This document shows positions 35,890 to 47,108 of a stretch of 64,000 nucleotides of DNA, piece by piece. This stretch comes from Astropecten irregularis. Lineage: Eukaryota > Echinodermata > Asteroidea > Paxillosida > Astropectinidae. The translations under genes and the position numbers were made by a program. Each line of letters opens with the position of its first letter. The first letter of the stretch is position 1. The stretch is taken from contig OZ020255.1 of the NCBI GenBank assembly GCA_963971285.1, positions 1,116,001 through 1,180,000 of the forward strand. Direction: 5' to 3'. The notes under the pieces were generated by a model. It was given only the letters and a program-made list of their open reading frames with translations. It searched no databases and was not told the origin of the DNA.

Positions 35890-36574
35890 GAGAAGTGATG
35901 TACCGTGCAGCTGCGGCAGTAGGTCACCTAGGCTTGTGTCTCGGACTCCCCCTCGAGTTCAACTCGATCGAGTATTATTTTTTTTAGTGACTCAGACTCG
36001 AGTCACAATTATTTGACTCATGTACTCAGTACTGACTCGGACTCGACTTGCGTGACCCATGGTGAATGAAAAGACACACCGTATAAACTAAACAGGTTTT
36101 TGCGAGACTCGTTAGTTATGCCCCTTACGGTAAAAACTTCGCAAAATAGTTCCAGGTAAAACTTAAAGGTGATTGGTATTATATTAGGTCACAGAACAGC
36201 ACTCACATCGTACTTTGCCTGATCAAACATGTACATGAAATAATAAACTTGTGCAAATTTGAGCTCAATCGGACATCTGAGTCACGAGAAAATCATGAGC
36301 GAAAACCCGACTCAATTTTTCTTATAAAACATAAAGAATGATTTTAATCTTCCGAGATCAAAACTGTTTTTGGTCGTTGTTTGACTAATTTCTGGATAAA
36401 TACACCATTTCAGACGGAAATATTTTAACGGTATATGTTTCTACCAGCACCATCTTCATACCCTGAATGTTATCAAAGTCTCAAAATAATGAAATTTGAT
36501 CAAGAGGCTGGAAAGTGTTCAGCGAACCGCTGTCTGAGTGAGTAACATCGAACAAACACAAGTTTGACTCCATG

Positions 36575-36938
36575 GGGTCGATTTCACGAAGCCCTACGAT
36601 CGATCGTAACTCGGGATACGAAGGATAACTCATCGTATCCTTCGACTTCTACATGGTGCTGCAATGCACCATAAGTCCTACGATTGATAGTAAGTTACGA
36701 TGATGAATATTAAATGATTTTGGTCGGGAGATAGATAATATGCTAATTAGGCTTGCCCTTCACCGACATGGATGAGCGCTGTATACCCAGTGCTTGTGGG
36801 TGCAAATGAAAAAAAATATCACGTGCTGGCTCAGGTGGGATTCGAACCCACGACCTCCTGCTTACTAGTGCAGATGCCATACCGCTATATAGGCCACCGC
36901 GTGGCTAGTTACGATGAGTTTGGTGAAATCGACTCCTG
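36575..36938. mobile_element. MITE family I carrying an inserted SINE family 2
   Basis: The outer MITE (GGGTCGATTTCACGAAGCCC to TTTGGTGAAATCGACTCC) is split by a minus-strand tRNA-derived SINE at 36704-36906. AGTTACGATGA is present on both sides (36693-36703, 36907-36917), an 11-bp target duplication. The SINE has its tRNA part at the 5' end (GGCATCTGCACTAGTAAGCA, GGGTTCGAATCCCACCTGAG) and a tail with GAAGGGCAAGCCTAATTAGC. Confidence 0.8.
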
Positions 36939-36939
36939 A

Positions 36940-37396
36940 ACTTGTTAAGCCTACACTGGCTCTCTGTCACTCAATGGATAGGTCACTGCTCGATCTCATA
37001 TTCAAAGGTTAGTTTCACAAGTCACTGTCACTCACATAACTCATTAAACTCACCGAATCAAGCTCCAGCTTACATCACAGACACAGACATGTTCCAAATT
37101 TGCCCGAGAACGGCGAGAAGACGACTACGATCATCATGTTCACTGCATTTTGTTGAGTCCAGAACCCAATGCGTTTCCTTTGCTGACAGCGCATTATCTG
37201 TATACGGCCCCAGACTCTGGAACAAACTCCCAGAATACATCAGAGTCACCACCTCATTTCACACATTCAAGACACTCCTGAAAGCTCACCTGTTTCAGGA
37301 GGTGTACCATCAATAACTAGTCTTCTTTTGTGACTCAGTGCTTTAGCGCAGTCTTTTAGAATTTGGCGCTTTATAAAATGTCTTTTGATTGCTTGA
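36940..37396 (+). mobile_element. 3' end of a non-LTR retrotransposon (LINE, CR1/L2-like)
   Basis: The translated sequence carries the conserved ORF2 C-terminal signature: LLSLHWLSVTQ near the start, then VSFADSALSVYGPRLWNKLP and HTFKTLLKAHLFQ before a stop at 37316. After it comes the typical 3' UTR pattern CTTTAGCGCAG...TTGGCGCTTTATAAA. It is strongly 5'-truncated, with no reverse transcriptase core in the window. The clade is inferred from the C-terminal motif alone. Confidence 0.7.
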
Positions 37397-37437
37397 TTAC
37401 CTGCGAGGCCTTTCTCAACGTGATCGGCCAGGCTCTA

Positions 37438-37830
37438 TTTCGTGAATCCATTCTAAAATAACGGGTAGGTTATGGGAGTTTACTAAACGGAGGCTGAGGC
37501 TCAGGCTCCAGCTCTGTCATCAATATGCTGAAAATATAGGTTGTGGTTTTTCATTGAAGCTGAAACTCGGTTTTCCTTTTCAAACCAGAGAGTCTATTTC
37601 AGAAACGCAGCCAAAATCCTCTATTTTGATACCGTTATTTTATAAATGGATTCACGAAATGGAGCCAGAGCCTGAGCCTCCGTTTCGTTAGGCTGCGGTT
37701 CAGATGTAGATTCTCTGGTTCGAAAAAGAAAACAGAGCTTCAGCTTCAATGAAAAACCACAACCTATATTTTTAGCGTATGAATGACAGAGACGAAGCTG
37801 GAGCCTAATTAAGCCAGAGTCCAGCTTTGA
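37438..37830. repeat. Repeat family D (GAGCCTGAGCCT termini), duplicated
   Basis: Two adjacent copies in opposite orientation share GGAGGCTGAGGCTCAGGCTC ends and ACAACCTATATTTTYAGC, with AGTAGATTCYCTGGTT-type interiors. Other copies are at 44716-44930, 54020-54540 and 61215-61445. Their GAGCCT ends have expanded into hexanucleotide arrays elsewhere. Confidence 0.65.
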
Positions 37831-39190
37831 GAAAGGCCTGCGCTCAACTTGCTTGATATTAATGCGCGGTTACCAGTTGTATGTTAAATGAAGCAGTTGC
37901 ATATAGGCACCGGCGCGGTTACCAACTGAAAAACAGTTGAATGATGAACCAAAAATTTAGGGGTGTTACACCTTATGAGCAAATTATTTTCATTTCGTAT
38001 AAATGTTACAAACGTGTAAAATTTGTATCAAATAAATAGAATAAATGATACATTTAAAAACTGTATGATAATAATTATGTATATTGAGATATTCAAAATA
38101 TTCCTTAGGCAACTGGAATTAAAGGGAGCATATAGGATATTTGCAAAGATGTGCGTTTTGGCTGAATTTATTAAAGTTATATTCCATAACTGAAAAGCTA
38201 ATAACAACAACTAGAAGTTACACAATGTAAATATCAAACAGGTCTTACAATAATTAATTTGGGAAGATCAAATTGTACAATGAAAAAACAATTTTTTTTA
38301 ACTTATGAATGGATTTACAAATTCATTTTGCTTTGTCACAGAAACTGTATAATTCCTAGTGGTCCGAAATATGTGCCAAAACGGTTTAGGATTTCAATAC
38401 TTGAGGATTCCAAAACAAATGCTAAAAATCCTCTTTACAATGGACGGAGTAGAAACTGGTTATCATACAAATAGGTAGTGATAAACCAAATCTGCTAAGT
38501 GGAGAAAAGTTTGCTTAGCGAAATTGGATTACCAACCAAAATCTCATGTGTCTGTTTGCTGCTTGCCACTGGTACCCTGCTCAATTTGTTTGTCTTTGCG
38601 TATAAAAATCTGCTAAGAGACATTTTAACTTAGCAGCTAAGTAAAACTAGAACCTGTGTAAGTTTTGGTCAACTGTATTAAGGCACAATGTGGCTCAACA
38701 CTTTCCCTATGGGAAAATTTGTCTTAGCTATAAATACTTTTGGAATATTTGGATGAAATATATACATCTGGGAAATATGCAAGTTTCAAAAACCCAAACT
38801 CTTGGTAATTTTTAAGCCCCAAACATTTTAATTGTAATAGATAAATCTCCATGAGTATATTTTCTTTCAATAAATTGGTACACACAAAACAAACAAGAAA
38901 TTGATTATTAAAACAAAAAATCTTCAAACGACAAGAATCGCCAAAACAATGATCCTCACTCTTTAGACAGGACTAAACTTTAACGTATTTATAGATATAT
39001 ACAAAACTGAAATTTGGAACTGTAACTTTTTCATTTCCAAGGTAAATCCCATCCTTTTGTTTCCAAATTCACACGTAATAAATACAAAATGAGGATTCCA
39101 TGACTTTTTTAGATGCTGTTCCTTTGTTCTATTAACCTATTTAATGAATCTGAATCTTGGAATTTGTATTTTTGTTATGGAGAGGATTTG
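37831..39190. other. Intergenic, AT-rich, no gene seen
   Basis: A fragment of MITE L lies at 38124-38170 and an eroded MITE A-like stretch at 38490-38655 (TCTGCTAAGTGG, CTTAGCAGCTAAGT). Short open frames here have no recognised similarity. Confidence 0.4.
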
Positions 39191-39194
39191 AAAT

Positions 39195-39560
39195 TTCCAC
39201 GGATATACAGTAATCCGAGCACATGGTTTTGAATGGCGCCCTCTTTTGATTAAAACAAGAAACTGCGGTGGTGTTTATTGATCTAAATGCACTACAACTC
39301 CAGCTTGGTACGTGGTGCGCGATTTATTCCTAAAAGAAACATATCAGAAGTATATTCGGCATGGACAACATGTCCAGGATTTCCCCACCGGTCTTTTGCT
39401 CATGATTAGCTCTCCAGCTTCCCAGATTTCAATAAAAGATGATTGGCGATTTACAAAATAATATTTTTGTAATTTGCAGTTTTCTTTTTAATCAAAAGAG
39501 GGCGCCATTCAAAACCGTGTGCTCGAATTACTATATATCCAAGGTGGGCTTTGTGGAAAT
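39195..39560. mobile_element. Foldback element 3' of SPAG6
   Basis: The left arm (ATTTCCACGGATATACAGTA, GGTTTTGAATGGCGCCCTCT) is mirrored by the right arm (AGAGGGCGCCATTCAAAACC, TTACTATATATCC). A minus-strand AATAAA at 39274-39279, a possible SPAG6 poly(A) signal about 500 bp past the stop, falls inside it. Confidence 0.7.
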
Positions 39561-39775
39561 ATTATCTGACTTTCTACGGAGAGTCTTCGTGTGTGAATCT
39601 TTGCTTCTTGACTGAAAAAAAAAATTGGCTTTAGTTAAGTTTCTTGCATTTCTGGCCTCTAGCCAAACCACAGACCAGAAATGCAATGGACACAAGATGG
39701 AGGTTGTTCAAATTCTTCCGAGCTGCCTCATGTATCTGTACTCCTGTGGTGTGTGTAGGTGGTAATATTATGGCT

Positions 39776-42700
39776 TTATGCCACTGGCTGGTACTGCTCA
39801 ACCCTGTCCAAGAGAGCCTCTGAATAGCCCGGGGAGTAGTATCTGTAACCAGGAGAAACAACCAAGACAAAACATAGAAACTATTAGAGATGATATGGTG
39901 CTGCAGACTTTGAGTCTTGTTTCAAGACTACATAATTGGTTTGTATGGAGCAAGTTTGCACAAGTAGTTCTGCTAAATAGAGTTTGGCTGGCTTGAGGTG
40001 AATGTGAAACTTTTTAGTGATGATGAACTTGTATGAAGACCAACTGTAGCCCTGAAGTGAAGTCAATGCACCCGTCTGGCCTGTCAATCAAACTGTCCGC
40101 ATTGACCAATTGGAGGATGCCTTTTAATCAGGTGACCACGAAAGCCTCGGTCAAACTCGGTCACATGCAGTAGTGTAAAACACAAATGTGGGCGGGGCTT
40201 AAGAGAAAAAGCCGGAACGGTCCATTGTCTAATGGGTACAATTTTACAGGATGACCATCAAAGTTCTATCAGTGTTTTAGTGAGAAATCGTTGGTTCACG
40301 CACTGCTCATGAATCAGAATCTCTCTTCAACATAGAAGATTTTACTTAAAGGGCTGCTAAGTTAATTCCACACTTATGGTAAGCAAAGTGGGTTTCTATT
40401 AGCAAAAAGAAATGTAGCTGATATCATCAACTTTGTACCATACATGCATGCAAATTGGCCTTAACCAAAAAATGAGGAAATTCCAATCTTTACCATACCT
40501 TGTACCGTGTTTTTCAATTTTCATTGGCATGAGTTTAAAGGGATGGTACAGAACTGGTTTTTGTGACAAAACTGTTGCTGACAGTGAAAGCACATTATGT
40601 AATCCATCATATACTTTTACTGACAAACCTGTAGAAGTTTGAGGTCAGTCAGCCATCTGGGTCACGAGAAAATAGTGAAAACCCGTGTACAAAGAACTGT
40701 ACACATTTCAACGAAGGAATAAAATGCTTCGAAGCAATTTATTCTAATCGAAAATAGTTTCATTTATTTCTCAACGAATGATGGCATTTCAGACAAAAAC
40801 ATTTCATGGGATGTTTTCTCCTATCATCACCATTATACTGTGTAAGTTTTATGTGAATCTGTGATCATGAAGTGTATTTTGTCTTACCAATTCTGTACCA
40901 TCCCTTTAAAAAGAGGAAATTAGCTGATCTGAGGAAAAGTCACATGCCTGAATGATAGAGAGAAGCAATATCAAGGATCTGATTCCATGGAGGAAGAGTC
41001 TAAGACCTACCTGACAATCTCCTCTGGGAAGCAGTTATTGATGGTATTGATGTACTCATGCAGGGCGCTACCAGGCTCTGCCTTGATCTCTTGTACCTTC
41101 TTCAGGCCACCGCTGGTGACGAACAGGCGGCGTGCTGCGGCATCATGGGGCAACACCTTGCTGAACTGACCCACCACGTGCTTGAGGATGTTGGCCGGGG
41201 CATCATGTAGGAGAGGCTCTAGGGCTGGTAGGTGGACACATTTCTGCAGGATGTTCTTCAGGGCCTTCTTGGCCTGTGATTTCAACCAAATGTCAAACGA
41301 GGAAGTTTATTAGCAACTTGGAATCAAAAGGCTAGATTAGGGGGTTTAGTTTCACAAGCAGATGAGGCAGCTAAAAATTATTTTAAAAAGATTTTTTGCT
41401 GAGAACCTTTCTAAATCCCACAAAATTTAACACTGTAGGATGTTCAACACTCAACAAACCTCGCTTTATTTGTTAGAACTATAATCCTTAAATTACTTGA
41501 CATGAGAAACAATATTTATATCACACTGAACACAGAAAGAGAGTCCTTTTGGATGATTTTTCTCTCAACATGCTCAACCCGCGAGCTTCCCAAAATTCAG
41601 ATTTCCTGAATTTCGTCAATGGGGGCAGCAGACAAATCTGTTTGATTTTTTGACTTGGGTCAACGATAACCATCAAGCTCTATATATCTGTAGTAACAGA
41701 GTAGTAACCTAACTGTCATGAGATCTTCTACACATGTTAATATTCACCCAATCTCAATTCACTAAGTATAACTGAATATACAGTGGGACCCCACTATAAC
41801 GAACACTGCTATACCAAACATTTGGCTATACTGAACATCATCCTTGATTCCCAATTTTTGTGTACAATACATATCTAATATGGTTCTTTAAATCACAATA
41901 ACGAACGACCACTATAACGGATAATATCTGTGAATTCCTCCATGTTCATTATAACAATCATCAAATAAACATAAGGGAAACTGACTGAATTTAAAGTAAT
42001 TGAAAAGTGAACAAAGAAAAATTGACTGGAGCAGGATTCGAACCGGCGACCTCCTGAATACCGTACAGGCGCTCTACTAAGTGAGCAATCCAGCCCTACG
42101 TTGGTGGTGACCCCAATAGTCAATTATCTTTGTTCGTTTAGCAGTCAAAAGCCATGATGTTCATTATAACGGCGTTTTCACTGTAATAATTTGTTGATGC
42201 TAGTGCTACACAGCCACCGTAGTTATGCCCAAGCTTAGTGGAAATAGCCCTAGCGTATTCTAACCTAATAAACAACTGGTACCATCACGATGAGTGATAT
42301 AGCCCTGTGGATGGACCCACTAACAGCCACTCACCTTGGTCTGGAGATCTTCTGATGCATCGGCTCTGAGGTAGCACTGGAGAAGTCTAGGGAGTACGTT
42401 AGCCGCAGCCACAGCCTTAGCGTGCTCTGGGGTGTGTCGGCCGATCTGACCCAAGGCCCAGGCAGCAGCGGCTTGGATGTGGTCTTGGGGCTCCTCAAGA
42501 AGGGTGATGGCCAGCTGAGTCACGCCCTGACAAATGAAAAGTTGAAGGAGATGCAGGTGGGTTAAAGATAAGAACAAGACTTTTAAATTGACGAAAGAAT
42601 TATGACAAAATGGATGATTCTGAAAATGAAATTCCTTTTCTAAAAAAAAAAGCCAAATTAATTGGACAATCACCAAAGGCAGTGAAGGTAACAATCAGAA

Positions 42701-45700
42701 GACTCAAGCCCTGGCAATGGGGAATAACAGTTTGGCAATGGGGGAAAGATGTGACAAGGGCTCCGCGTTTGTGATGTCACATTCAGATGTTCGGACAAAC
42801 ACGCATCTGCACTAGTAAGCAGGAGGTCGTGGGTTCGAATCCCACCTGAACAAGCACTTAGTGAAGTGCTTATCTACGTCGTTGAAGGACAATAAATTGT
42901 TTGTATATTTTTATCTCCTCGATGATTAGTTGTACCTGCATTTGTATAAGACAATGTGATTGAGATATTACCTTGGACACGATAACAGCCATGGCCAGGT
43001 TCTCAGAATGAGCAGCCACATAACCCAGCATCATGACCCCTGGCAGTCGTACGTTACCCTCAGACTCTCCAACGTAATCAACCACAGCCGCTACCCCGCC
43101 AGCATTAACGATCAGCTGAGACAGCTCCGGCGTGTGCTTGGCGATCTCCCGGATCAGCGTGGCCACGTTCTTGCGCACGTACTCGTCCGAGTCCTTCAGG
43201 CATGTCAGGACGGCCGGGAAGATCTCGGCCTCTACGACCATCTCAGCGAGGTCCACTGAGTGCTTGGAGATCTGGCTGAGGGCGGAGAAGACTTGGCGCT
43301 GTGGGAAGTAAACGAGAAAACACAATATTATTATATTACTGAAATTTAATATTATAAAGATGTATGTGGATCGGTTTGTGGAAACACCAGAATCGTTGTG
43401 TAAGAATCGTTCGTACTTTCGCACTTCTATATTGTTCGCACGTAAGGTCCCAACATTTCGACTAGCCTGCTCTAGTCATCATCAGAAGACCCAAGGTCTC
43501 AATGTTTCGACTAGCCTTCTCTAGTCATCATCAGGAGTCAGAAAGTATGAACGGTTCTTACATGGTGTTTCCGCAAACCGATCTACATACCAATTGTCAC
43601 CATGCAAAGCCTCAAATCTTTCTTATTATAAAGATGATTGTCAATGCATACACTATGCCACAGATGTAGGGTTTGTGATGAAAATCTTTCCTACTTATTT
43701 CAAATAATACAAAATACTGCTAAAGCTAACCTCAAAATGCAAATGGTATGCTTCTAAATTTGCCGTACATGGAAGGTAATGTTTCCTTTTTTTCAACTAA
43801 AAGATGGATTTTTGCTTCCTAATGTTCCTAATCTGTGAACTTGGCCACTTGACACAACTGTTATTTGTCTATTTTCATCTTTCTTTTCACTTGAAGATAG
43901 TTGGACTTTAGCAGGAATATCATGTTGATTACTTTGGACCTTTTAGAGAACTCCATTTGCTTCCAGTATCCAAAAAGCATCAGTTTTGAGATCTGCCTCC
44001 TTGTGTTCAAGATCCTGCATGGTCGTGCTCCTCAGTATCTCTGTGAACTTATCACCCTCAGGCAAACAGAATCCAATTTCATGGAATCCGTCCGCTTATG
44101 ATAGCAGACCTTTTTTGCTTACGGTTAGTGTATTTCACGGGAGAAACTTCTAGCTAGAAATGCTAGGCTAAGCAAGGACTTTCTGCAGAATGCATATGAC
44201 AGTGCGTTAGCAGAAAATAGTAATGGTTAGCCTAGGAATTCTTCGCTTAGTCTTGCTTACAGATTCTATGAAAATTCTTTTTATCATTGTGCCATCACAA
44301 TTCCAAGACTCGGATCTTATGATACTACTCACCTTCAGCTTCTGGTCAGGATTCAGAATCATCTGAGCCAGGTGGGCGATGGCGCCAGCATCCACAACAT
44401 TCTGGGCCAGTTCAGGGGAGTGCTTGCAGATGTCGCTCAGGGCCGAGGCAGCAATGCGCTTCAGGCACAGCTCGGGTTCTTGGATGCCCAATACGAGAAG
44501 AGGCACTGCTCCGGCATCAACCACAGACTGGGCCAACTCTGTACAGCATCAAAAATTGATATTCAAAGCAAACGATTTGACAGTGCTGTCTAAATCATGA
44601 GAAGTCACAGATATGGGACAGAAAAATAAATTCTCCAACGACATGTGGATGGCTTTATACAACAAGCCAATTTGATGTCTCAACAAAATAGTCTAGATCA
44701 AGGGTTACATAGGGCATTTACGAAACGGAGGCTCAGGCTCCGTCTCAGGCTCCATTTCATGAATCCGTTCTGAAATAACTGGTATCAAAATAGAGGCTTT
44801 TGGCTGCGGTTCCGAAGTAGATTCCCTGGTTTGAAAGGAAAAACAGAGCTTCAATTTCAATGAAAAATCACAACCTATATTTTCAGCATATGGATGTCAG
44901 AGCCTGAGCCTATGCCTCCGTTTTTTTTTTGGCATACTGACTAAATTTAACGAAGGTGTTTGCTGCTTATGAAAATTTTGGTGCTAAAGCAGCTCTATGA
45001 AATTGGTCCCTGGTCGGAACCTCCATGAATGTATGGTGCGAGCCTCAGAAGGTGGGTGATGCGCCATCATTTGGTACTCCCACAATCCAGCAATGGATTT
45101 CAAAGGGAGTTAGATGATGAATGATGATGATGTCGAGGAAGGCCTTGAATTGTTTACCTGCATTGTGTCTAGCGATGTAGCCCAGGGCCCAAGCAGCCGA
45201 CTCCTTGACGCTGGGGTCAAACTCCTCCAAGCAGATGACCAGGGCATCCAGGGCGCTGCAATCCACCACACACTGGGCCAGCTCAGGAGAGTGCTTGGCT
45301 ACTGCACGAAGCACAAACGCTGCAGCTTTCTTGTAGAATCTCTGTAACAGGGTATAAGAGGAATATAGTTGATTAAACGGCATGTACAACATTGGTAAAG
45401 GTGACCGAGCAGCTGCAGGCCGCTCATAATTTGATTTGTCATTGAATAAAAACAAACCTGTGAAATTGTCAGCGCATTGACAGCTATAGTTACCAGGATG
45501 TTCGGATAAATTGCACAACGTTTATCATGTTTATGTGTAAGTTGGGTATATTACATACAACTTGTTTGTCTGAACATCTGAATGTGACATCACGAGTGTG
45601 GAGCCCTATTGATTATTGGAAACAGTAGAAAACAACGACAAACTGTTGCGTAATTGTTACGCCAAATTGTGAGGGAATAGCCTCATTTTTGATATTTCCA

Positions 45701-47108
45701 AGATAAAAAAACGTTCTGATGTTTGGTTTTACTCTTTTTTGGGATACCTACAGCAGTCATCAAATGCTAAAATCTACATTTTATAAATCCAAAGTTGGCA
45801 AAAAGTCTTGCATTTGTAGTTTTATCAACAGACTAAAAGTCTTGGCAAAAATACGATGGAAAACATTGGCAGCTAAAATAAAATTGCTGGAAAAAACTTG
45901 AAAATTATTCAATTTGTGTACATTTTGTTCGGCCAGAGAGTAGACAAGCTGTGGAAGAATGTCACCCTTGACGACAGCTTCAGCAAGGTCTTCGTTGTAA
46001 TTGGCTAGACGTCCAAGAGCGAGGGCGGCAGTCTGCTGAATGGTTGGTACAACGTCCAACAACAGAGGGCGCAAGAGGGACATCACACCTGAGATATGAC
46101 AAAAAATTAAAGCACAATTGAAGCTTGCTGGTTTTATTTAAGCTCTACTCCTTTATTAAAAGGTAAATGGTGAAATAATCTTCTTCAAGTTTCTCAGCTG
46201 ATCTTCAGAAGTATTAAAAATAAAAATATTAACATCAATTGAACTACAGAAAAGTATAGAAGCTTAAAAGTGACCATCCGAATTTCCAAGATAGTTATAT
46301 ATCAGAAAGGCATCTCAGAAAGAGGTCTTTCCCTGATTATTACTTTTATTAGCTCGAAAAGACATCTTTCCCCGATTTTTTAACTTGGAAAGACGTCATT
46401 CTGAGATTTTCGGGAACCGGAAGATTCTGAGGTCTAACGTTAAAGCGGGGAAAGACATCTTTTCCGAGAAAGGATATCAAGGAAAGACATCTTTCCAAGA
46501 AAAGATATCAAGGAAAGACATCTTTCCAAGATAAGATATCAAGGAAAGACGTATTTCTGAGATAATTATCATGGAAACTTAGAAACTCGGATGGTAGCTT
46601 GGAACCGTAGAAAAGGACAGCAGGTTCTCTGCAGAAGATACATTGACTTGAATAAGTGCTTCGTAGTTCGTACAAAATTAAAGGTTAGGAGATTAGCACG
46701 CAGGAAATGGTTGGACCATCTTCGTCTTACATAACCTACCTGCATTCTGCAGCAATTCAATGTTTTGTGAACGTGAAGCCAGCTCAGCGATTGTCTGCAC
46801 AAATGTTGTCCTTGCTTTCTGGTACTGCTCAAAGACTGGGGGGGGGGGGGGGGGAGAGGAAAATAGAAATTAAAAAGAAGGTATTACAATGAGGGAATAG
46901 GCCTACATGTTGTGTTGCTATTTAGGCCTGGAAAAGTCATTTGATTTGCTCCACTAATCATGCTAATTTACGTTAGGCCTAATTAAGGCAATAAGTTTGT
47001 TGGGGCGCCTGGCATGCCTGGGCTGGCGAATTGTTTTTTAAATTTTTATTTTTAAAACTCATTTACAATTGACAAATGTTTACCTTGTAAAACCTGTCTC
47101 GAACTCAT
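39776..47108 (-). CDS. SPAG6: Sperm-associated antigen 6 (PF16 homologue), axonemal armadillo-repeat protein
   Basis: SPAG6/PF16 is a central-pair protein of motile cilia and flagella, built of armadillo repeats. Coding exons on the minus strand: 47084-47108, 46740-46835, 45922-46088, 45158-45341, 44333-44538, 42972-43298, 42335-42526, 41011-41273, 39776-39842. All join in phase to 508 aa, one less than I recall for human. Recognisable stretches include MSSRQVLQVFEQYQKART, LDVVPTIQQTAALALGRLAN, YKKAAAFVLRAVAKHSPEL, AAAAWALGQIGRHTPEHAK, FVTSGGLKKVQEIKAEPG and the C-terminus YYSPGYSEALLDRVEQYQPV. No broken exon is seen. Intron 5 carries hammerhead-like motifs on the sense strand. The start is the ATG matching the human N-terminus. 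Confidence 0.97.
40525..40912. mobile_element. MITE B-related repeat in SPAG6 intron 8
   Basis: Starts AAAGGGATGGTACAGAACTG and ends AATTCTGTACCATCCCTTT, inverted termini of about 19 bp. The interior includes the GAGTCACGAGAAAA-type motif shared with 36270-36300 and 51040-51060. No ORF is present. Confidence 0.65.
41439..41660. mobile_element. TTAA-family MITE, copy 2, SPAG6 intron 8
   Basis: AGGATGTTCAACACTCAACA, CTCGCTTTATTTGTTAGAAC and GATTTTTCTCTCAACATGCT match the copy at 1597-1840. The left terminus is eroded by two or three bases. Confidence 0.6.
41780..42190. mobile_element. Repeat family J with an inserted tRNA-SINE 1 showing a 14-bp target duplication
   Basis: Family J sequence (CAGTGGGACCCCACTATAAC to TTATAACGGCGTTTTCACTG) is split by a minus-strand SINE at 41956-42156. 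ATGTTCATTATAAC is present on both sides (41942-41955, 42157-42170). This fixes the SINE borders for this copy: it begins (minus sense) CATGGCTTTTGACTGC and ends TTATTTGATGATT, about 201 bp, with the tRNA-like part starting some 60 bp in. Confidence 0.85.
42797..42895 (+). mobile_element. tRNA-derived SINE, family 2 (fragment)
   Basis: GCATCTGCACTAGTAAGCAG, GGGTTCGAATCCCACCTGAA and a tail with TTGAAGGACAATAAATTG match the SINE at 36704-36906 in the opposite orientation. It lies in SPAG6 intron 6. Confidence 0.65.
43362..43592 (-). mobile_element. Inverted-repeat element containing two hammerhead-ribozyme-like motifs
   Basis: Arms of about 55 bp (ATGTGGATCGGTTTGTGGAA; inverse of TTCCGCAAACCGATCTACAT) flank two tandem units of 49 bp. 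On the minus strand each reads CTGATGATGACTAG, a 6-nt loop, CTAGTCGAAA: the hammerhead core CUGAUGA, a 6-bp helix II and GAAA. In the unit at 43446-43491, GGTCTT and GGGACC can pair as helix I and AUGUU gives a minimal helix III plus cleavage-type GUU. One unpaired U between CUGAUGA and helix II departs from the consensus. Hammerheads of this minimal kind are known from Penelope-like elements. It lies sense in SPAG6 intron 5. Confidence 0.6.
43895..44070 (+). mobile_element. LINE ORF2 fragment, followed by MITE C (44070-44275)
   Basis: Translation gives SISFEICLLVFKILHGRAPQ and YLCELITLRQ, the stretch that follows the RT domain in CR1/L2-like LINEs (compare the usual FKICLLVFKALHGxAPxYL). It is cut off at about 44070, where a family C MITE (CCAATTTCATGGAATCCGT) begins. 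Confidence 0.65.
44716..45013. repeat. Repeat family D copy and MITE A fragment, SPAG6 intron 4
   Basis: 44716-44930 has ACGAAACGGAGGCTCAGGCT, TCAAAATAGAGGCTTTTGGC and AGAGCCTGAGCCTATGCCTC. 44930-45013 ends in TGCTAAAGCAGCTCTATGAA then ATTGG, a MITE A terminus. Confidence 0.6.
45475..45612. repeat. Repeat family K copy, SPAG6 intron 3
   Basis: GACAGCTATAGTTACCAGGA to CATCTGAATGTGACATCACG, then AGTGTGGAGCCCTAT, matches 12420-12600. Here the CRE-like core TGACGTCA reads TGACATCA. Confidence 0.6.
46450..46556. repeat. Short tandem repeat of about 31 bp, SPAG6 intron 2
   Basis: Three to four units of GGAAAGACATCTTTCCAAGA then AAAGATATCAA. Each unit contains the palindrome GGAAAGACATCTTTCC. Looser copies precede it from about 46320. 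Confidence 0.7.
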
